This document shows positions 41,840 to 50,760 of a stretch of 64,000 nt of DNA, in pieces. The first letter of the stretch is position 1. Each line of letters begins with the position of its first letter. The notes beneath the pieces are model-generated. The model worked only from the letters and a program-made list of their open reading frames with translations, was not told the DNA's origin and did not search any database. Both the position numbers and the translations under genes were made by a program. The stretch lies in the NCBI GenBank assembly GCA_044341025.1, contig JBIISM010000001.1, forward strand, positions 345,632 to 409,631. Direction: 5' to 3'. Source of the DNA: JABMMZ01 sp044341025 (GTDB lineage Bacteria; Bacteroidota; Bacteroidia; NS11-12g; UBA955).

Positions 41840-43591
41840 TTACCTTATTTGAAACGTTTTTTGAAATGTTCCATTTGCAGTCACAAATACGAGTTCGAAA
41901 TTGCTTAATTGCCATTTTTTACGCCTAAGTTGTTTTTTCGACAAAAAGAATTGCAACATCAAATCACTTTCTAATACTTCACCCTTTTGTAAGGTATAGA
42001 CCTTCTTGTATACCGTTTTTCTTTTGCCTTTGATTTTTGTATAGATGTGTAATTTTACATTCTGAATATGCGATGAAACAAAATATATATTTAAATCTTG
42101 TAAAAAAGTTGCGTTTTTATTAATCCAATATAAGTCTTCATTGATGGCTTTAAATCCACTGAGAAATCTTGCAGCCAATGCAAAATCAGGTATGCCATAG
42201 CCAAACAACGAGTCCGGAATATGTCTATGTGTTGAGGATTTAACTAAAGCATTTTTTATCGAATCTAATGGACAATTTGGATGCAAATACATGAGCTGGG
42301 CAACTGCACCGGAAAATATTGGGGTCGAATACGAGGTTCCATTTCCAGCATAAAAACCATTGGTAGAAGCGACATTAACCTTGTAGCCCGCAACCAAGAA
42401 ATTTGGTTTAATGCGTCCATCAATTGTAGGTCCCATTGAACTAAATTTTGCATAATTACCTTCACCATCACAAGCCCCAATGCTTAAAACATCCTGCGCA
42501 TCTGCAGGAAATCCAATATGTCTCCAAGCATAATTGCCCTCGTTTCCAGCACTTACAACAACCATTATGCCTTTTTGATAGGCTTTGTTTGCAGCTTTGC
42601 TTATGATACTTGAATCCCCTGTTGTTTCCTGGTAAGAATGATTCAAAATATTTTCGTCAAACGAATGGTAACCCACAGATCCTGAAATCAAATCAACACC
42701 CAAGCTATCGACAAATTCAGCGGCCAATAGCCAATTCACTTCCTCGGTTAATGACTCCAAATTGGCATTTTCTGTTCTTATCAAAGTGTAGTTAGCGAAG
42801 GGTGCAGATCCTATATAATTGCCCGGATTGTAGGTTTTCAGAAATCCAAGTACATTGCATCCATGTTGATCGTCTTCCCAGACACTGTTGTCGTGGTCCA
42901 CAAAATCTCGAACAATTAGACCAGTGTCGAGCAAATCTTCCATGCCTTTGATTTTATATGCATTGTGAAACCCAGCATCAAACACGGCAATATGAAAGCC
43001 ACTCATTTTGCCAGATAGGGCGCTTATGTTAGGCAGGCCAATCGCTTTGTTATGGTCGAATGACTTTCCGTAATCTTTTTCACTAAATGCACAGACATTG
43101 CTGTCTTTTTTAATTGATATCAGCTTTTGTGATTCTGTATAAAAGTATTTGTCGACCTCAATACGATCATTTTTGATATTGTTTTTTTCAAGAATGCCAA
43201 GGTACTTAATGCCTTTTACATCCGGCAATTCGGATATCTTGTTTAAAATAGAATTAATTTGCTGATTTGAAAACCCTTCAAATTTGTCAATTGAAACCTC
43301 AAGCCCATTCAGCCATTTGCTTATTCCTATTATTTTAATCCCTGAAATACGTTTAATGGATTCAATGTATTCAAGGTTAACTGGCAGGTCTGTACTGTCA
43401 ATTTGGATGCTGAATTTCTCTCTTCTTTTGATTGCCTTATAAGATAAAAATTCTTCAGGTCTGCTGATATTGAAGCTTGATTTTTTGTTCTTTAAATAGA
43501 CAAAATAATAGACACTTGAGTCTTTATAATGGGCAATTAAAGGATTGAAAACGATAAGAAAAAAAACAATTATTGTAAACCTAAGGAACAT
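41840..43591 (-). CDS. Subtilisin-like (S8) secreted serine protease
   Basis: A 583-residue protein with a signal peptide (MFLRFTIIVFFLIVFNPLIA), a pro-region-like part to about residue 195, then the S8 domain. Catalytic residues are Asp205 (VFDAGF), His243 (DDQHGCNVLG) and Ser420 (NGTSYSTP), with oxyanion Asn350 in SAGN. The last 125 residues form a beta-rich, very basic domain (KGKRKTVYKKVY) that does not look like a T9SS sorting domain. The substrate is unknown. The catalytic triad is complete, so it should be active. Confidence 0.93.
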   Translation of the reverse strand: MFLRFTIIVFFLIVFNPLIAHYKDSSVYYFVYLKNKKSSFNISRPEEFLSYKAIKRREKFSIQIDSTDLPVNLEYIESIKRISGIKIIGISKWLNGLEVSIDKFEGFSNQQINSILNKISELPDVKGIKYLGILEKNNIKNDRIEVDKYFYTESQKLISIKKDSNVCAFSEKDYGKSFDHNKAIGLPNISALSGKMSGFHIAVFDAGFHNAYKIKGMEDLLDTGLIVRDFVDHDNSVWEDDQHGCNVLGFLKTYNPGNYIGSAPFANYTLIRTENANLESLTEEVNWLLAAEFVDSLGVDLISGSVGYHSFDENILNHSYQETTGDSSIISKAANKAYQKGIMVVVSAGNEGNYAWRHIGFPADAQDVLSIGACDGEGNYAKFSSMGPTIDGRIKPNFLVAGYKVNVASTNGFYAGNGTSYSTPIFSGAVAQLMYLHPNCPLDSIKNALVKSSTHRHIPDSLFGYGIPDFALAARFLSGFKAINEDLYWINKNATFLQDLNIYFVSSHIQNVKLHIYTKIKGKRKTVYKKVYTLQKGEVLESDLMLQFFLSKKQLRRKKWQLSNFELVFVTANGTFQKTFQIR

Positions 43592-43625
43592 GCTTTAATC
43601 ATTTATAGTAATAGGACGACTATCC

Positions 43626-44306
43626 TCAATTCTTTAATCTGACGGTGGTAATGCTTCCGCTTAAGAAACTCGAATCATCAAGGGAATTAGTGTTCTCCAA
43701 ATATCGGTATACCAATCCAATATCCTTGGCATAAACCTCTACCCTCGTTATATTTACCCTACCAATTTGGGGCTTGTTCATTTTAACGGAAACACAATTG
43801 TTGTATGGATTAATTCCATTGTGAAAACTTGTAAAGACAGAAGTAAATTTAACTGATAATGGATCGTAATTGTTGAACATATTGACATCCCACGTATACG
43901 AAGATCCTTTTGTTTTGTATGAAGCAATTGGAAAGATCATTTTTAGTTCGGTGATGTTATCCAATTGTTCAAACGCATAATTCGCTGTGATTTTTCGCTC
44001 AAAAGACCGAAAAACTTCCCATTTGACTGTGTTGTCATTGTATCGACTTAATTCAACTCTATAGATAGTATCATTGCTTGCATCTGTAAATTTTTCGACT
44101 ACTTCTTCTCTCACAATGCTCGAAAATGTATCAATTTTCCTTTTGAACAAATCGTACACCACCGTATCAATTTGATAATAATGAATGGCCCCAATTTTAC
44201 TTGGAAAATATTCTACGCCTCTTGAGACCGTCTCTTCTGAGCTTGTCTGGCAAGAATAAATGGTCAATATTAAAGACAAGCAAAAAAATAAGCGGGTATT
44301 ATTCAT
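43626..44306 (-). CDS. Predicted lipoprotein of unknown function
   Basis: A 226-residue lipoprotein: MNNTRLFFCLSLILTIYSC gives the signal and lipidated Cys. The body is beta-rich, with Tyr-rich strands (IGAIHYYQIDTVVYD, SYTWDVNMFNNYDP, NPYNNCVSVKM) and an ending VYAKDIGLVYRYLEN reminiscent of Bacteroidota envelope proteins. No named family is claimed. The ATG at 44306 is chosen because a TAAATTTG promoter box (44318-44325) lies between it and the earlier in-frame ATG at 44330. Confidence 0.75.
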   Translation of the reverse strand: MNNTRLFFCLSLILTIYSCQTSSEETVSRGVEYFPSKIGAIHYYQIDTVVYDLFKRKIDTFSSIVREEVVEKFTDASNDTIYRVELSRYNDNTVKWEVFRSFERKITANYAFEQLDNITELKMIFPIASYKTKGSSYTWDVNMFNNYDPLSVKFTSVFTSFHNGINPYNNCVSVKMNKPQIGRVNITRVEVYAKDIGLVYRYLENTNSLDDSSFLSGSITTVRLKN

Positions 44307-44317
44307 ATTTAGCGTTA

Positions 44318-44325
44318 CAAATTTA
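44318..44325 (-). promoter_or_regulatory. -7 promoter box for the lipoprotein at 44306
   Basis: TAAATTTG on the minus strand, an exact match, 11 nt before the ATG at 44306. It decides the start. Confidence 0.5.
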
Positions 44326-44367
44326 CGCATAAACAGCAAATTCAACGTAATATTGCAGTAATTTTTT

Positions 44368-45249
44368 ATGACACTATTGGACGGCAAACAGACAGCTCAA
44401 TTCATTAAGGATGAAATTCGCACGGAATTGGAGTTAATCACTATTAAAGGATTTAGAAAACCACATTTGGTTGCAATACTTGTGGGAAATGATGGCGCTA
44501 GCAGAACCTATGTAGACAGCAAAGAAAGAAATAGCATAGCTTTGGGATTTAATTCTACGGTTGTTCGACTGCCTGAATTAACCAGTCAAGATGAATTAAC
44601 TGCAATTGTCAAGAAATACAATACGGACCCTGAAATTGATGGAATAATTGTTCAGTCGCCGCTCCCTAAACATATTGACGAAAAAACAATCACTCAAACC
44701 ATTAACCCTAATAAAGATGTCGATGGTTTTCATGACATCAATATGGGCAAATTGGCCAAAGGTGATGAAGGATTTGTTTCAGCTACTCCACTTGGAATTA
44801 CCATGATGCTTAAAGCGTATAACATCGAAACATCAGGGAAGCATTGTGTTGTCGTTGGGCGCAGCAATATTGTTGGAAGGCCTATGAGTTTATTAATGTC
44901 TGCCAATACCAAATTTGGAAATTGTACAGTTACTTTATGCCACAGTAAAACGGCCGATATCGCAAGCTATACAAAGCAGGCAGATATTCTTATAGTTGCC
45001 TTAGGTAAACCTGGATTCATAAATGCAGATATGGTTAAACCAGGCGCAATTGTTATTGATGTTGGTATAACAAGGATCGATGACACAAATAGAAAATCCG
45101 GATTTTATCTGAGAGGGGATGTGGATTTTGATTCGGTAAAAAACGTCGCATCCTATTTAACGCCAGTGCCCGGTGGAGTTGGACTAATGACCATCGCCGC
45201 CCTGTTAAGCAACACCTTTAAATCGTATAAACTTCACCTGGGTATATGA
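44368..45249 (+). CDS. folD: Methylenetetrahydrofolate dehydrogenase/cyclohydrolase
   Basis: A 293-residue bifunctional enzyme of one-carbon metabolism. Signatures are VGNDGASRTYVDSKERN (with the catalytic Tyr-Lys), GIIVQSPLPKHID, NPNKDVDGFHDINMGKLA, VVVGRSNIVGRPMSLLM, and YLTPVPGGVGLMTIAALL. The sequence is full length. Its stop overlaps the queE start as ATGA, so the two are co-translated. The weak box TAATATTG (44348-44355) precedes the ATG by 12 nt. Confidence 0.97.
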   Translation: MTLLDGKQTAQFIKDEIRTELELITIKGFRKPHLVAILVGNDGASRTYVDSKERNSIALGFNSTVVRLPELTSQDELTAIVKKYNTDPEIDGIIVQSPLPKHIDEKTITQTINPNKDVDGFHDINMGKLAKGDEGFVSATPLGITMMLKAYNIETSGKHCVVVGRSNIVGRPMSLLMSANTKFGNCTVTLCHSKTADIASYTKQADILIVALGKPGFINADMVKPGAIVIDVGITRIDDTNRKSGFYLRGDVDFDSVKNVASYLTPVPGGVGLMTIAALLSNTFKSYKLHLGI

Positions 45250-45857
45250 GCAATTTAGATGTTTTATATCCAGTAATGGAACATTTTTATACCATTCAAG
45301 GTGAAGGTTATTATACTGGTCACGCTGCCTATTTTGTTCGTTTGGGTGGCTGCAATATTGGTTGCGTTTGGTGCGATGTTAAAGACAGCTGGGATGCAAA
45401 TTCACATCCGAAAATTAAAGTTCAAGACATCATCGAAAATGTAAAAAGTAGTGGTGCACAAATTTGTGTTATTACCGGAGGTGAACCTGCAATGCATAAC
45501 TTAATTCCACTAATTGAAGAACTAAAATTAAATAATATACGCTCACACATAGAAACTTCAGGCGCGTATCCTTTGTTAGGAGAACCAGATTGGATATGTC
45601 TTTCACCTAAAAAGTTTAAATTTCCAATCACTGAAACCTTAGCAATTGCAGATGAATTTAAACCAATTGTATTTCATCATAGCGATATATTATGGGCAGA
45701 GTCTTTTATCCAAAGCCTTAGCTCAAATTGTAAATTATACCTGCAAACTGAATGGTCTAAATCAGATTTAAATTTGCCGTTAATCATTGATTACGTCAAA
45801 TCCAATCCCCAATGGAAGATTTCATTGCAAACCCATAAATATTTGAATATACCATAG
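45246..45857 (+). CDS. queE: 7-carboxy-7-deazaguanine synthase (QueE-type radical SAM enzyme)
   Basis: A 203-residue radical SAM enzyme that converts 6-carboxytetrahydropterin to 7-carboxy-7-deazaguanine on the way to queuosine. The N-terminus YTIQGEGYYTGHAAYFVRLG is typical, with the iron-sulfur motif C36-x3-C40-x2-C43 in GGCNIGCVWCD. VITGGEPAMH and HIETSGAYP follow. It would use the product of the QueD/PTPS homologue at 15837. The ATG overlaps the folD stop. Confidence 0.92.
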   Translation: MSNLDVLYPVMEHFYTIQGEGYYTGHAAYFVRLGGCNIGCVWCDVKDSWDANSHPKIKVQDIIENVKSSGAQICVITGGEPAMHNLIPLIEELKLNNIRSHIETSGAYPLLGEPDWICLSPKKFKFPITETLAIADEFKPIVFHHSDILWAESFIQSLSSNCKLYLQTEWSKSDLNLPLIIDYVKSNPQWKISLQTHKYLNIP

Positions 45858-45959
45858 GCCTCATTTAACTCTAAAAAAACGAAAACCATCAGCAGTTAAT
45901 GTCGCAAAATCTAGTCTTTGTAATTTCAGTTTTATTTCAGCAAATTTGCATTATACAAA

Positions 45960-46559
45960 ATGAAAAATAGTCCTTCTGGAAATACTTGGCTTAAAACAAT
46001 ACTCTTAGCAGCAATTGTTTTGGCAGTTTATCTTTTTCTTTCAATGGTTTTGACCAGTTGGTACACCAGACATGGCCAAAGCATTAAAGTGCCTAAAGTA
46101 TCGGGAATGTCTATTGACAATGCAACAGATCTCCTTGATGACAATGATTTGGAGTTAGTTATTATTGACTCTGTGTACAACGAGGATATGAAACCTAACA
46201 CGATCGTGGAGCAAGATCCGAAGCCTGATTTGTCTGTTAAACCAGGTCGCAAAATTTACGTAACCGTAAATACTGGCATCATTCCAAAAGTTAAAATGCC
46301 TAAATTGATAAATGGATCGTCCAATTTAGCCAAAGTATTGCTTCAAAATTCAGGCTTGAAATTAGGACGTGTAGATTCAGTTAATAGCACCTTTGGCCCA
46401 GGATTGGTTATAAGTCAGAAGTTTAAAGGCCGCGATATTGCGCCAAATACCCAACTTGAAAAAGGGGCCATTATAGATATTGTCGTGTCTAAAAAAATGT
46501 CTTTGGCTGACACCAACACAATCGATGCGCCAGTCTATGAAACAAATGAAGGATTGTAA
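45960..46559 (+). CDS. PASTA-domain membrane protein
   Basis: A 199-residue protein with one N-terminal membrane segment (about 12-32) and two PASTA repeats facing the periplasm. The first is VPKVSGMSIDNATDLLDDND with VEQDPKPDLSVKPG, the second MPKLINGSSNLAKVLLQNSG with VISQKFKGRDIAPN. PASTA domains bind peptidoglycan or beta-lactams in kinases and penicillin-binding proteins; here no kinase or enzymatic domain is attached. It probably senses or binds the wall. A short acidic tail ends it. Confidence 0.9.
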   Translation: MKNSPSGNTWLKTILLAAIVLAVYLFLSMVLTSWYTRHGQSIKVPKVSGMSIDNATDLLDDNDLELVIIDSVYNEDMKPNTIVEQDPKPDLSVKPGRKIYVTVNTGIIPKVKMPKLINGSSNLAKVLLQNSGLKLGRVDSVNSTFGPGLVISQKFKGRDIAPNTQLEKGAIIDIVVSKKMSLADTNTIDAPVYETNEGL

Positions 46560-46582
46560 TTTTTATTTCAACCAAACAATAA

Positions 46583-48544
46583 ATGCATAAATATAAAGTT
46601 ACATTGACATCTATGAGGATCCTTAGTTTAATATTTTTCATTTGTGTTTCCATGCAGCTTTTTTCCCAAGGTCCAATAATCTCGAATTTAAATAGAAATA
46701 TTTATTTAAATAAATCCAAGAGTCAAAATAATTCAAAAAGAAGCCTTAACGATACGATTCAACTTCCTTTTTTCGAAGATTTTACAACAAGTACGGTTTA
46801 TCCAAACATGGCATATTGGAGAGACAGCTTGGTGTACATTAACAATCAATTTTCTGTTTCACCACCTAGTTATGGTGTTGCTACATTTGACAATTTAGAT
46901 AAACAAGGAAAACCATACCAAACATTAAATGGTTTAACACACAACCACAGCGATTCTTTAACCTCAAATTTTATTAATTTAAAAAATTACAAGAACGGGC
47001 TAAATACAATTGCTTATTCAATTGCCGATTCAATCTATTTAAGTTTTTTCTATCAAACACAAGGTATTGGCGATCCATTGGACAAAACAGATTCTTTGGT
47101 TTTGAAATTCAAAGATCTTAATGGATTTTGGAAAACCGTTTGGAAAACAACTGGCAGTTCGATGAAACCATTTAAGCAAGTATTGGTAGGGGTTTTAAAT
47201 CCAATTTATTTAAATGCAAATTTCCAATTTAGATTTGTCAATTATGGCAAAACAACTGGGAATATGAACCAGTGGCATATTGACTATATTCGAATGAAAA
47301 GTTCTAGGAATAGATATGACACCGCGGTAAATGATGTGGCTATTAATGCAGATCCAATAGGTCCATTGCAAATATACGAAAGTATGCCTTACGACCATTT
47401 TAAAGCAAATGCACCCTTTAATCAGTCTGCTTTTCATACGGTTAAATTAAGAAACAACAACAACGTTTCTGTTAACGTTCAATACAAATGCGAGGTAAGA
47501 AATGTTTACAATAAAATAATTGTATCTTATCCTTTAAGTTCATCTGCACGAAATATAAACAGCAACAGCGATAGCAGCGAGAATTTTAATGCCTTTGGAT
47601 TCGATACCTTGTCTGGCAAATCGCCATTGTTAAAATTAAAATACACCATAGCGCCCTTGGCAAATGATTTCACACCCGATAATTACAACAGCACAGGCAA
47701 CAACAACGAATACACTAAAACCGTTAAATTCAATAATTATTTTGCTTACGATGATGGTTCTGCTGAAGGTGGTTATGGGTTGGATTACGGCTCATTGCCT
47801 GCTGGCCCTGGTTATGCCGCAATAAAGTTCTCTTCTTTCAAGCCTGATACACTTCGCGGAATCTCGATTTTCTTTAACCGTTCAATTACCGATGTTCAAT
47901 TCAAATCTTTTAATTTAATGGTATGGAAAACAATCAGCGAACCACCAGCCAACAACACCAATTCAGATTTGATTTTAAAGCGCATAAACATTCCCAGCAC
48001 AGTCTATACAGACTCTATAAACGGATTCACAAGTTTTATTTTTGATACTGCTGTATTGCTGCCTCAAGGTCCGTTTTATATTGGTTGGCAACAAAACACC
48101 AATTTTATATTAAATGTTGGTTACGATAACAATTATAAATATGCAAAAATTGGAGGAACCAATCCCAATTTATTTTACAACCTCAATGGTTATTGGGAGA
48201 AAGTTAGTGCAAATATTACAGGTGCAGTAATGATGAGACCACTTGTTGGCCGTGAAATCAAAATCAAAAATCCAGCAAGCGTAGAACAAATATTTAACAC
48301 CAACAGTATTAGCATTTATCCAAATCCTTCTAACAACAGCCAAGAAGTATTTATTAAAGCTAATCACTCAATTAAATCAATCAAAGTATATGATTGCCTT
48401 GGTAAACTTCAATTAGAATTTCAAGGTGAAAACATAGAAAATGTAAATATCAGCAATTTAAACAATGGAATTTATTTCTTTGAATTGTTGGATGAACAAA
48501 ACAATACCTACTTTCAAAAATGGATCAAACAATCTTATGAATGA
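46583..48544 (+). CDS. T9SS type A sorting-domain secreted protein
   Basis: A 653-residue exported protein. A signal peptide lies at MRILSLIFFICVSMQLFSQ (its Met is residue 11; the ATG at 46613 is an equally good start). The body is beta-sandwich-like (FFEDFTTSTVYPN, FAYDDGSAEGGYGLDYG, LPQGPFYIGWQQ), a pattern common among Bacteroidota cell-surface proteins. The last 75 residues are a type A sorting domain: ISIYPNPSNNSQEVFI, IKSIKVYDCLGKLQ, and NLNNGIYFFEL. Function of the body is unknown. The rhodanese gene overlaps its stop by 8 nt. Confidence 0.9.
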   Translation: MHKYKVTLTSMRILSLIFFICVSMQLFSQGPIISNLNRNIYLNKSKSQNNSKRSLNDTIQLPFFEDFTTSTVYPNMAYWRDSLVYINNQFSVSPPSYGVATFDNLDKQGKPYQTLNGLTHNHSDSLTSNFINLKNYKNGLNTIAYSIADSIYLSFFYQTQGIGDPLDKTDSLVLKFKDLNGFWKTVWKTTGSSMKPFKQVLVGVLNPIYLNANFQFRFVNYGKTTGNMNQWHIDYIRMKSSRNRYDTAVNDVAINADPIGPLQIYESMPYDHFKANAPFNQSAFHTVKLRNNNNVSVNVQYKCEVRNVYNKIIVSYPLSSSARNINSNSDSSENFNAFGFDTLSGKSPLLKLKYTIAPLANDFTPDNYNSTGNNNEYTKTVKFNNYFAYDDGSAEGGYGLDYGSLPAGPGYAAIKFSSFKPDTLRGISIFFNRSITDVQFKSFNLMVWKTISEPPANNTNSDLILKRINIPSTVYTDSINGFTSFIFDTAVLLPQGPFYIGWQQNTNFILNVGYDNNYKYAKIGGTNPNLFYNLNGYWEKVSANITGAVMMRPLVGREIKIKNPASVEQIFNTNSISIYPNPSNNSQEVFIKANHSIKSIKVYDCLGKLQLEFQGENIENVNISNLNNGIYFFELLDEQNNTYFQKWIKQSYE

Positions 48545-48836
48545 TATAAGCGCAGAAGAATTAAAACAAAGATTAAATCAAGGTGAAACTCTTAATGTTA
48601 TTGATGTTAGAGAGCCGTACGAATACGAAGAGTTTAACATTGGCGCTCGCCTCATCCCTTTAGGCGATTTGCAAGAAAATTTAGACAATCTTGAAGACTG
48701 GCAAAACAGTGAAGTTATAATACATTGTAGGAGCGGTGCTAGAAGTGCTGCTGCAAAAGCATTTATGCTTCAAAATGGCTTCCATAATGTGCGCAGTCTT
48801 AGCGGTGGTATGGTTGCGTACCAAGCATTGAATTAA
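48537..48836 (+). CDS. Single-domain rhodanese
   Basis: A 99-residue rhodanese domain: NVIDVREPYEYEEFNIGA, then the active-site loop IIHCRSGARSAAAK with catalytic Cys, and LSGGMVAYQ. It transfers or carries sulfane sulfur in the cytoplasm. The ATG at 48537 overlaps the end of the T9SS-protein gene by 8 nt (ATGAATGA), so translation is coupled even though the two products end up in different places. The cytochrome gene follows after 8 nt. Confidence 0.92.
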   Translation: MNDISAEELKQRLNQGETLNVIDVREPYEYEEFNIGARLIPLGDLQENLDNLEDWQNSEVIIHCRSGARSAAAKAFMLQNGFHNVRSLSGGMVAYQALN

Positions 48837-48844
48837 TTTAAGTT

Positions 48845-50728
48845 TTGATAAAAAAATTAAGCTCCATAGTATTAGGGTTAATTTTTATAATTTCGTTCAG
48901 CCTTTGCCGACAAGCAAAAAAAGTTGAACAGGTCTCACCATACCTAAACCACAACGACTCTGTTAAATATGTAGGGATTGAAACCTGCAAATCTTGTCAT
49001 TTGGATAAATACGAAACATTTGTCCAAACAGGCATGGGCATGAGCTTCGATTCGGCTTCTTTATTAAAATCCTCAGCAAATTTTTCGAATGTTAAACCAG
49101 TTTATGATGCATATCTTAACTTATTTTACTTTCCTTTCTTGAAAAACAATGTGTTTTTCCTTAAAGAATACAGAATGGAGGGCAAAGACACTGTATACTC
49201 AAGAACTGAAAAAATCAATTACATTGTGGGTTCTGGACACCACACCAATTCACACATGGTAGCTGAAAATGGGTATGTGTTCCAAGCGCCAATAACCTTT
49301 TATACGCAAAAGGGTAAATGGGATTTGCCTCCTGGTTTTGAAAATGGAAACAACACCCGCTTTAACCGGAAAATTGGGATGGAATGCATGAGCTGTCACA
49401 ATGCAATGCCTCAATTAGTTGAAGCTTCGGAAAACCAATACAAAGAACTACCCCATGGAATCAATTGTGAACGTTGCCATGGCCCGGGGCAATTGCACGT
49501 TCAGGAAATGAAAAAAGGGAATACCGTCGACGTCACCAAAAAGACTGATTACACCATCGTTAATCCGGGAAAATTATCCTGGCAAAGACAAATTGATGTT
49601 TGTCAACGTTGCCATTTGCAAGGCAATGCCGTTTTAAAATCCAATAAATCATTCGAGGATTTTAAACCAGGGATGGTTTTAAGTGAAACTTTCGATCAAT
49701 TTTCTCCCGAATACCAGGACGGTGAAGACTTTGTAATGGCCGCGCATGCAGAAAGGTTTCAAAAAAGTAAATGCTTTGTGTCTAGCAATAAAAATAACTT
49801 AAACATTGAAAATGGGAAATTGTCATTTACCTGTATTTCATGCCATAATCCCCATGTTTCAGTTAGAAAAACAAATACAATACAGTTCAATAAAACTTGT
49901 ATTTCTTGTCACAAAGAAAAAAAATGCTCAGAATCGATAGCAAATAGAAACAAACAAAATGACAATTGTGTCGCCTGCCATATGCCTATTTCTGGTACTG
50001 CAGATATTCCCCACGTTTCTGTCCACGATCATTATATCCGCAAGCCTAGCAAAGCACCAGCAATTAAGCCGACCAAATTAAAGGGCCTAAGATGCATTAC
50101 ATCCAATGCTCCTGATTTAAATACCACCACTGAGGCCTATGTGTCTTATTTTGAAAAATTCGAATCCAATCCTTTCTACCTAGATAAAGCGAAAGAGTTA
50201 AGTAAAAAACTAGATACTAAGAACCAGTTTCATGTGCAAACTCTAATTCATCTTCATTACTTGTCTGAAGACTATAAGGCCATTGTTAATCTCTCTGAGA
50301 ATTATTCAGGAGAAATAGATGCTTGGTCCAATTATAGAATCGCTAAGGCCTTTGAAAAATTAAATAATCTTATCAAAGCGGAATCATTTTTAGCCAAAGC
50401 GGTAGAACAAAACAACAAATCGCTAGACTTTATTTTACAATTTGCAGTGCTCGAAATCAAATTAAATAAATGGAAACAAGCTGAATCACTCTTGTTGGAT
50501 TACAATAAATTATACAGCAAATCTTCTGAATCATGGGCTTATATCGGCCTTGTTAGATTAAAAGAAAATAAACTCTCAGAAGCTAAAAGCAATTTTTTGC
50601 AGTCTTTAAAATTAGATCCAGATCAGCCAATTGCCCTTCAAAATATCTATCAAATATATTTGCTTTCAAATCCTCTAGAAGCCCAAAAGATAGCAAAGAG
50701 AATTGCAGCGTTGAAGATTAAAAAATAG
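48845..50728 (+). CDS. Seven-haem c-type cytochrome with TPR domain
   Basis: A 627-residue exported protein with an N-terminal hydrophobic signal (LSSIVLGLIFIISFSLC). Seven CxxCH haem motifs are visible: CKSCH, CMSCH, CERCH, CQRCH, CISCH twice and CVACH. The layout resembles cytochrome c554/NrfB-like multihaem proteins. Residues from about 470 on form TPR repeats (AWSNYRIAKAFEKLNNLIKAE, WAYIGLVRLKENKLSEAKSN). Such proteins take part in periplasmic electron transfer; the partner is unknown. It starts at TTG, since the next Met is far inside the domain. Confidence 0.9.
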   Translation: MIKKLSSIVLGLIFIISFSLCRQAKKVEQVSPYLNHNDSVKYVGIETCKSCHLDKYETFVQTGMGMSFDSASLLKSSANFSNVKPVYDAYLNLFYFPFLKNNVFFLKEYRMEGKDTVYSRTEKINYIVGSGHHTNSHMVAENGYVFQAPITFYTQKGKWDLPPGFENGNNTRFNRKIGMECMSCHNAMPQLVEASENQYKELPHGINCERCHGPGQLHVQEMKKGNTVDVTKKTDYTIVNPGKLSWQRQIDVCQRCHLQGNAVLKSNKSFEDFKPGMVLSETFDQFSPEYQDGEDFVMAAHAERFQKSKCFVSSNKNNLNIENGKLSFTCISCHNPHVSVRKTNTIQFNKTCISCHKEKKCSESIANRNKQNDNCVACHMPISGTADIPHVSVHDHYIRKPSKAPAIKPTKLKGLRCITSNAPDLNTTTEAYVSYFEKFESNPFYLDKAKELSKKLDTKNQFHVQTLIHLHYLSEDYKAIVNLSENYSGEIDAWSNYRIAKAFEKLNNLIKAESFLAKAVEQNNKSLDFILQFAVLEIKLNKWKQAESLLLDYNKLYSKSSESWAYIGLVRLKENKLSEAKSNFLQSLKLDPDQPIALQNIYQIYLLSNPLEAQKIAKRIAALKIKK

Positions 50729-50760
50729 TCCAATCAATTAGCAAGCAATTTTATTCTCTT

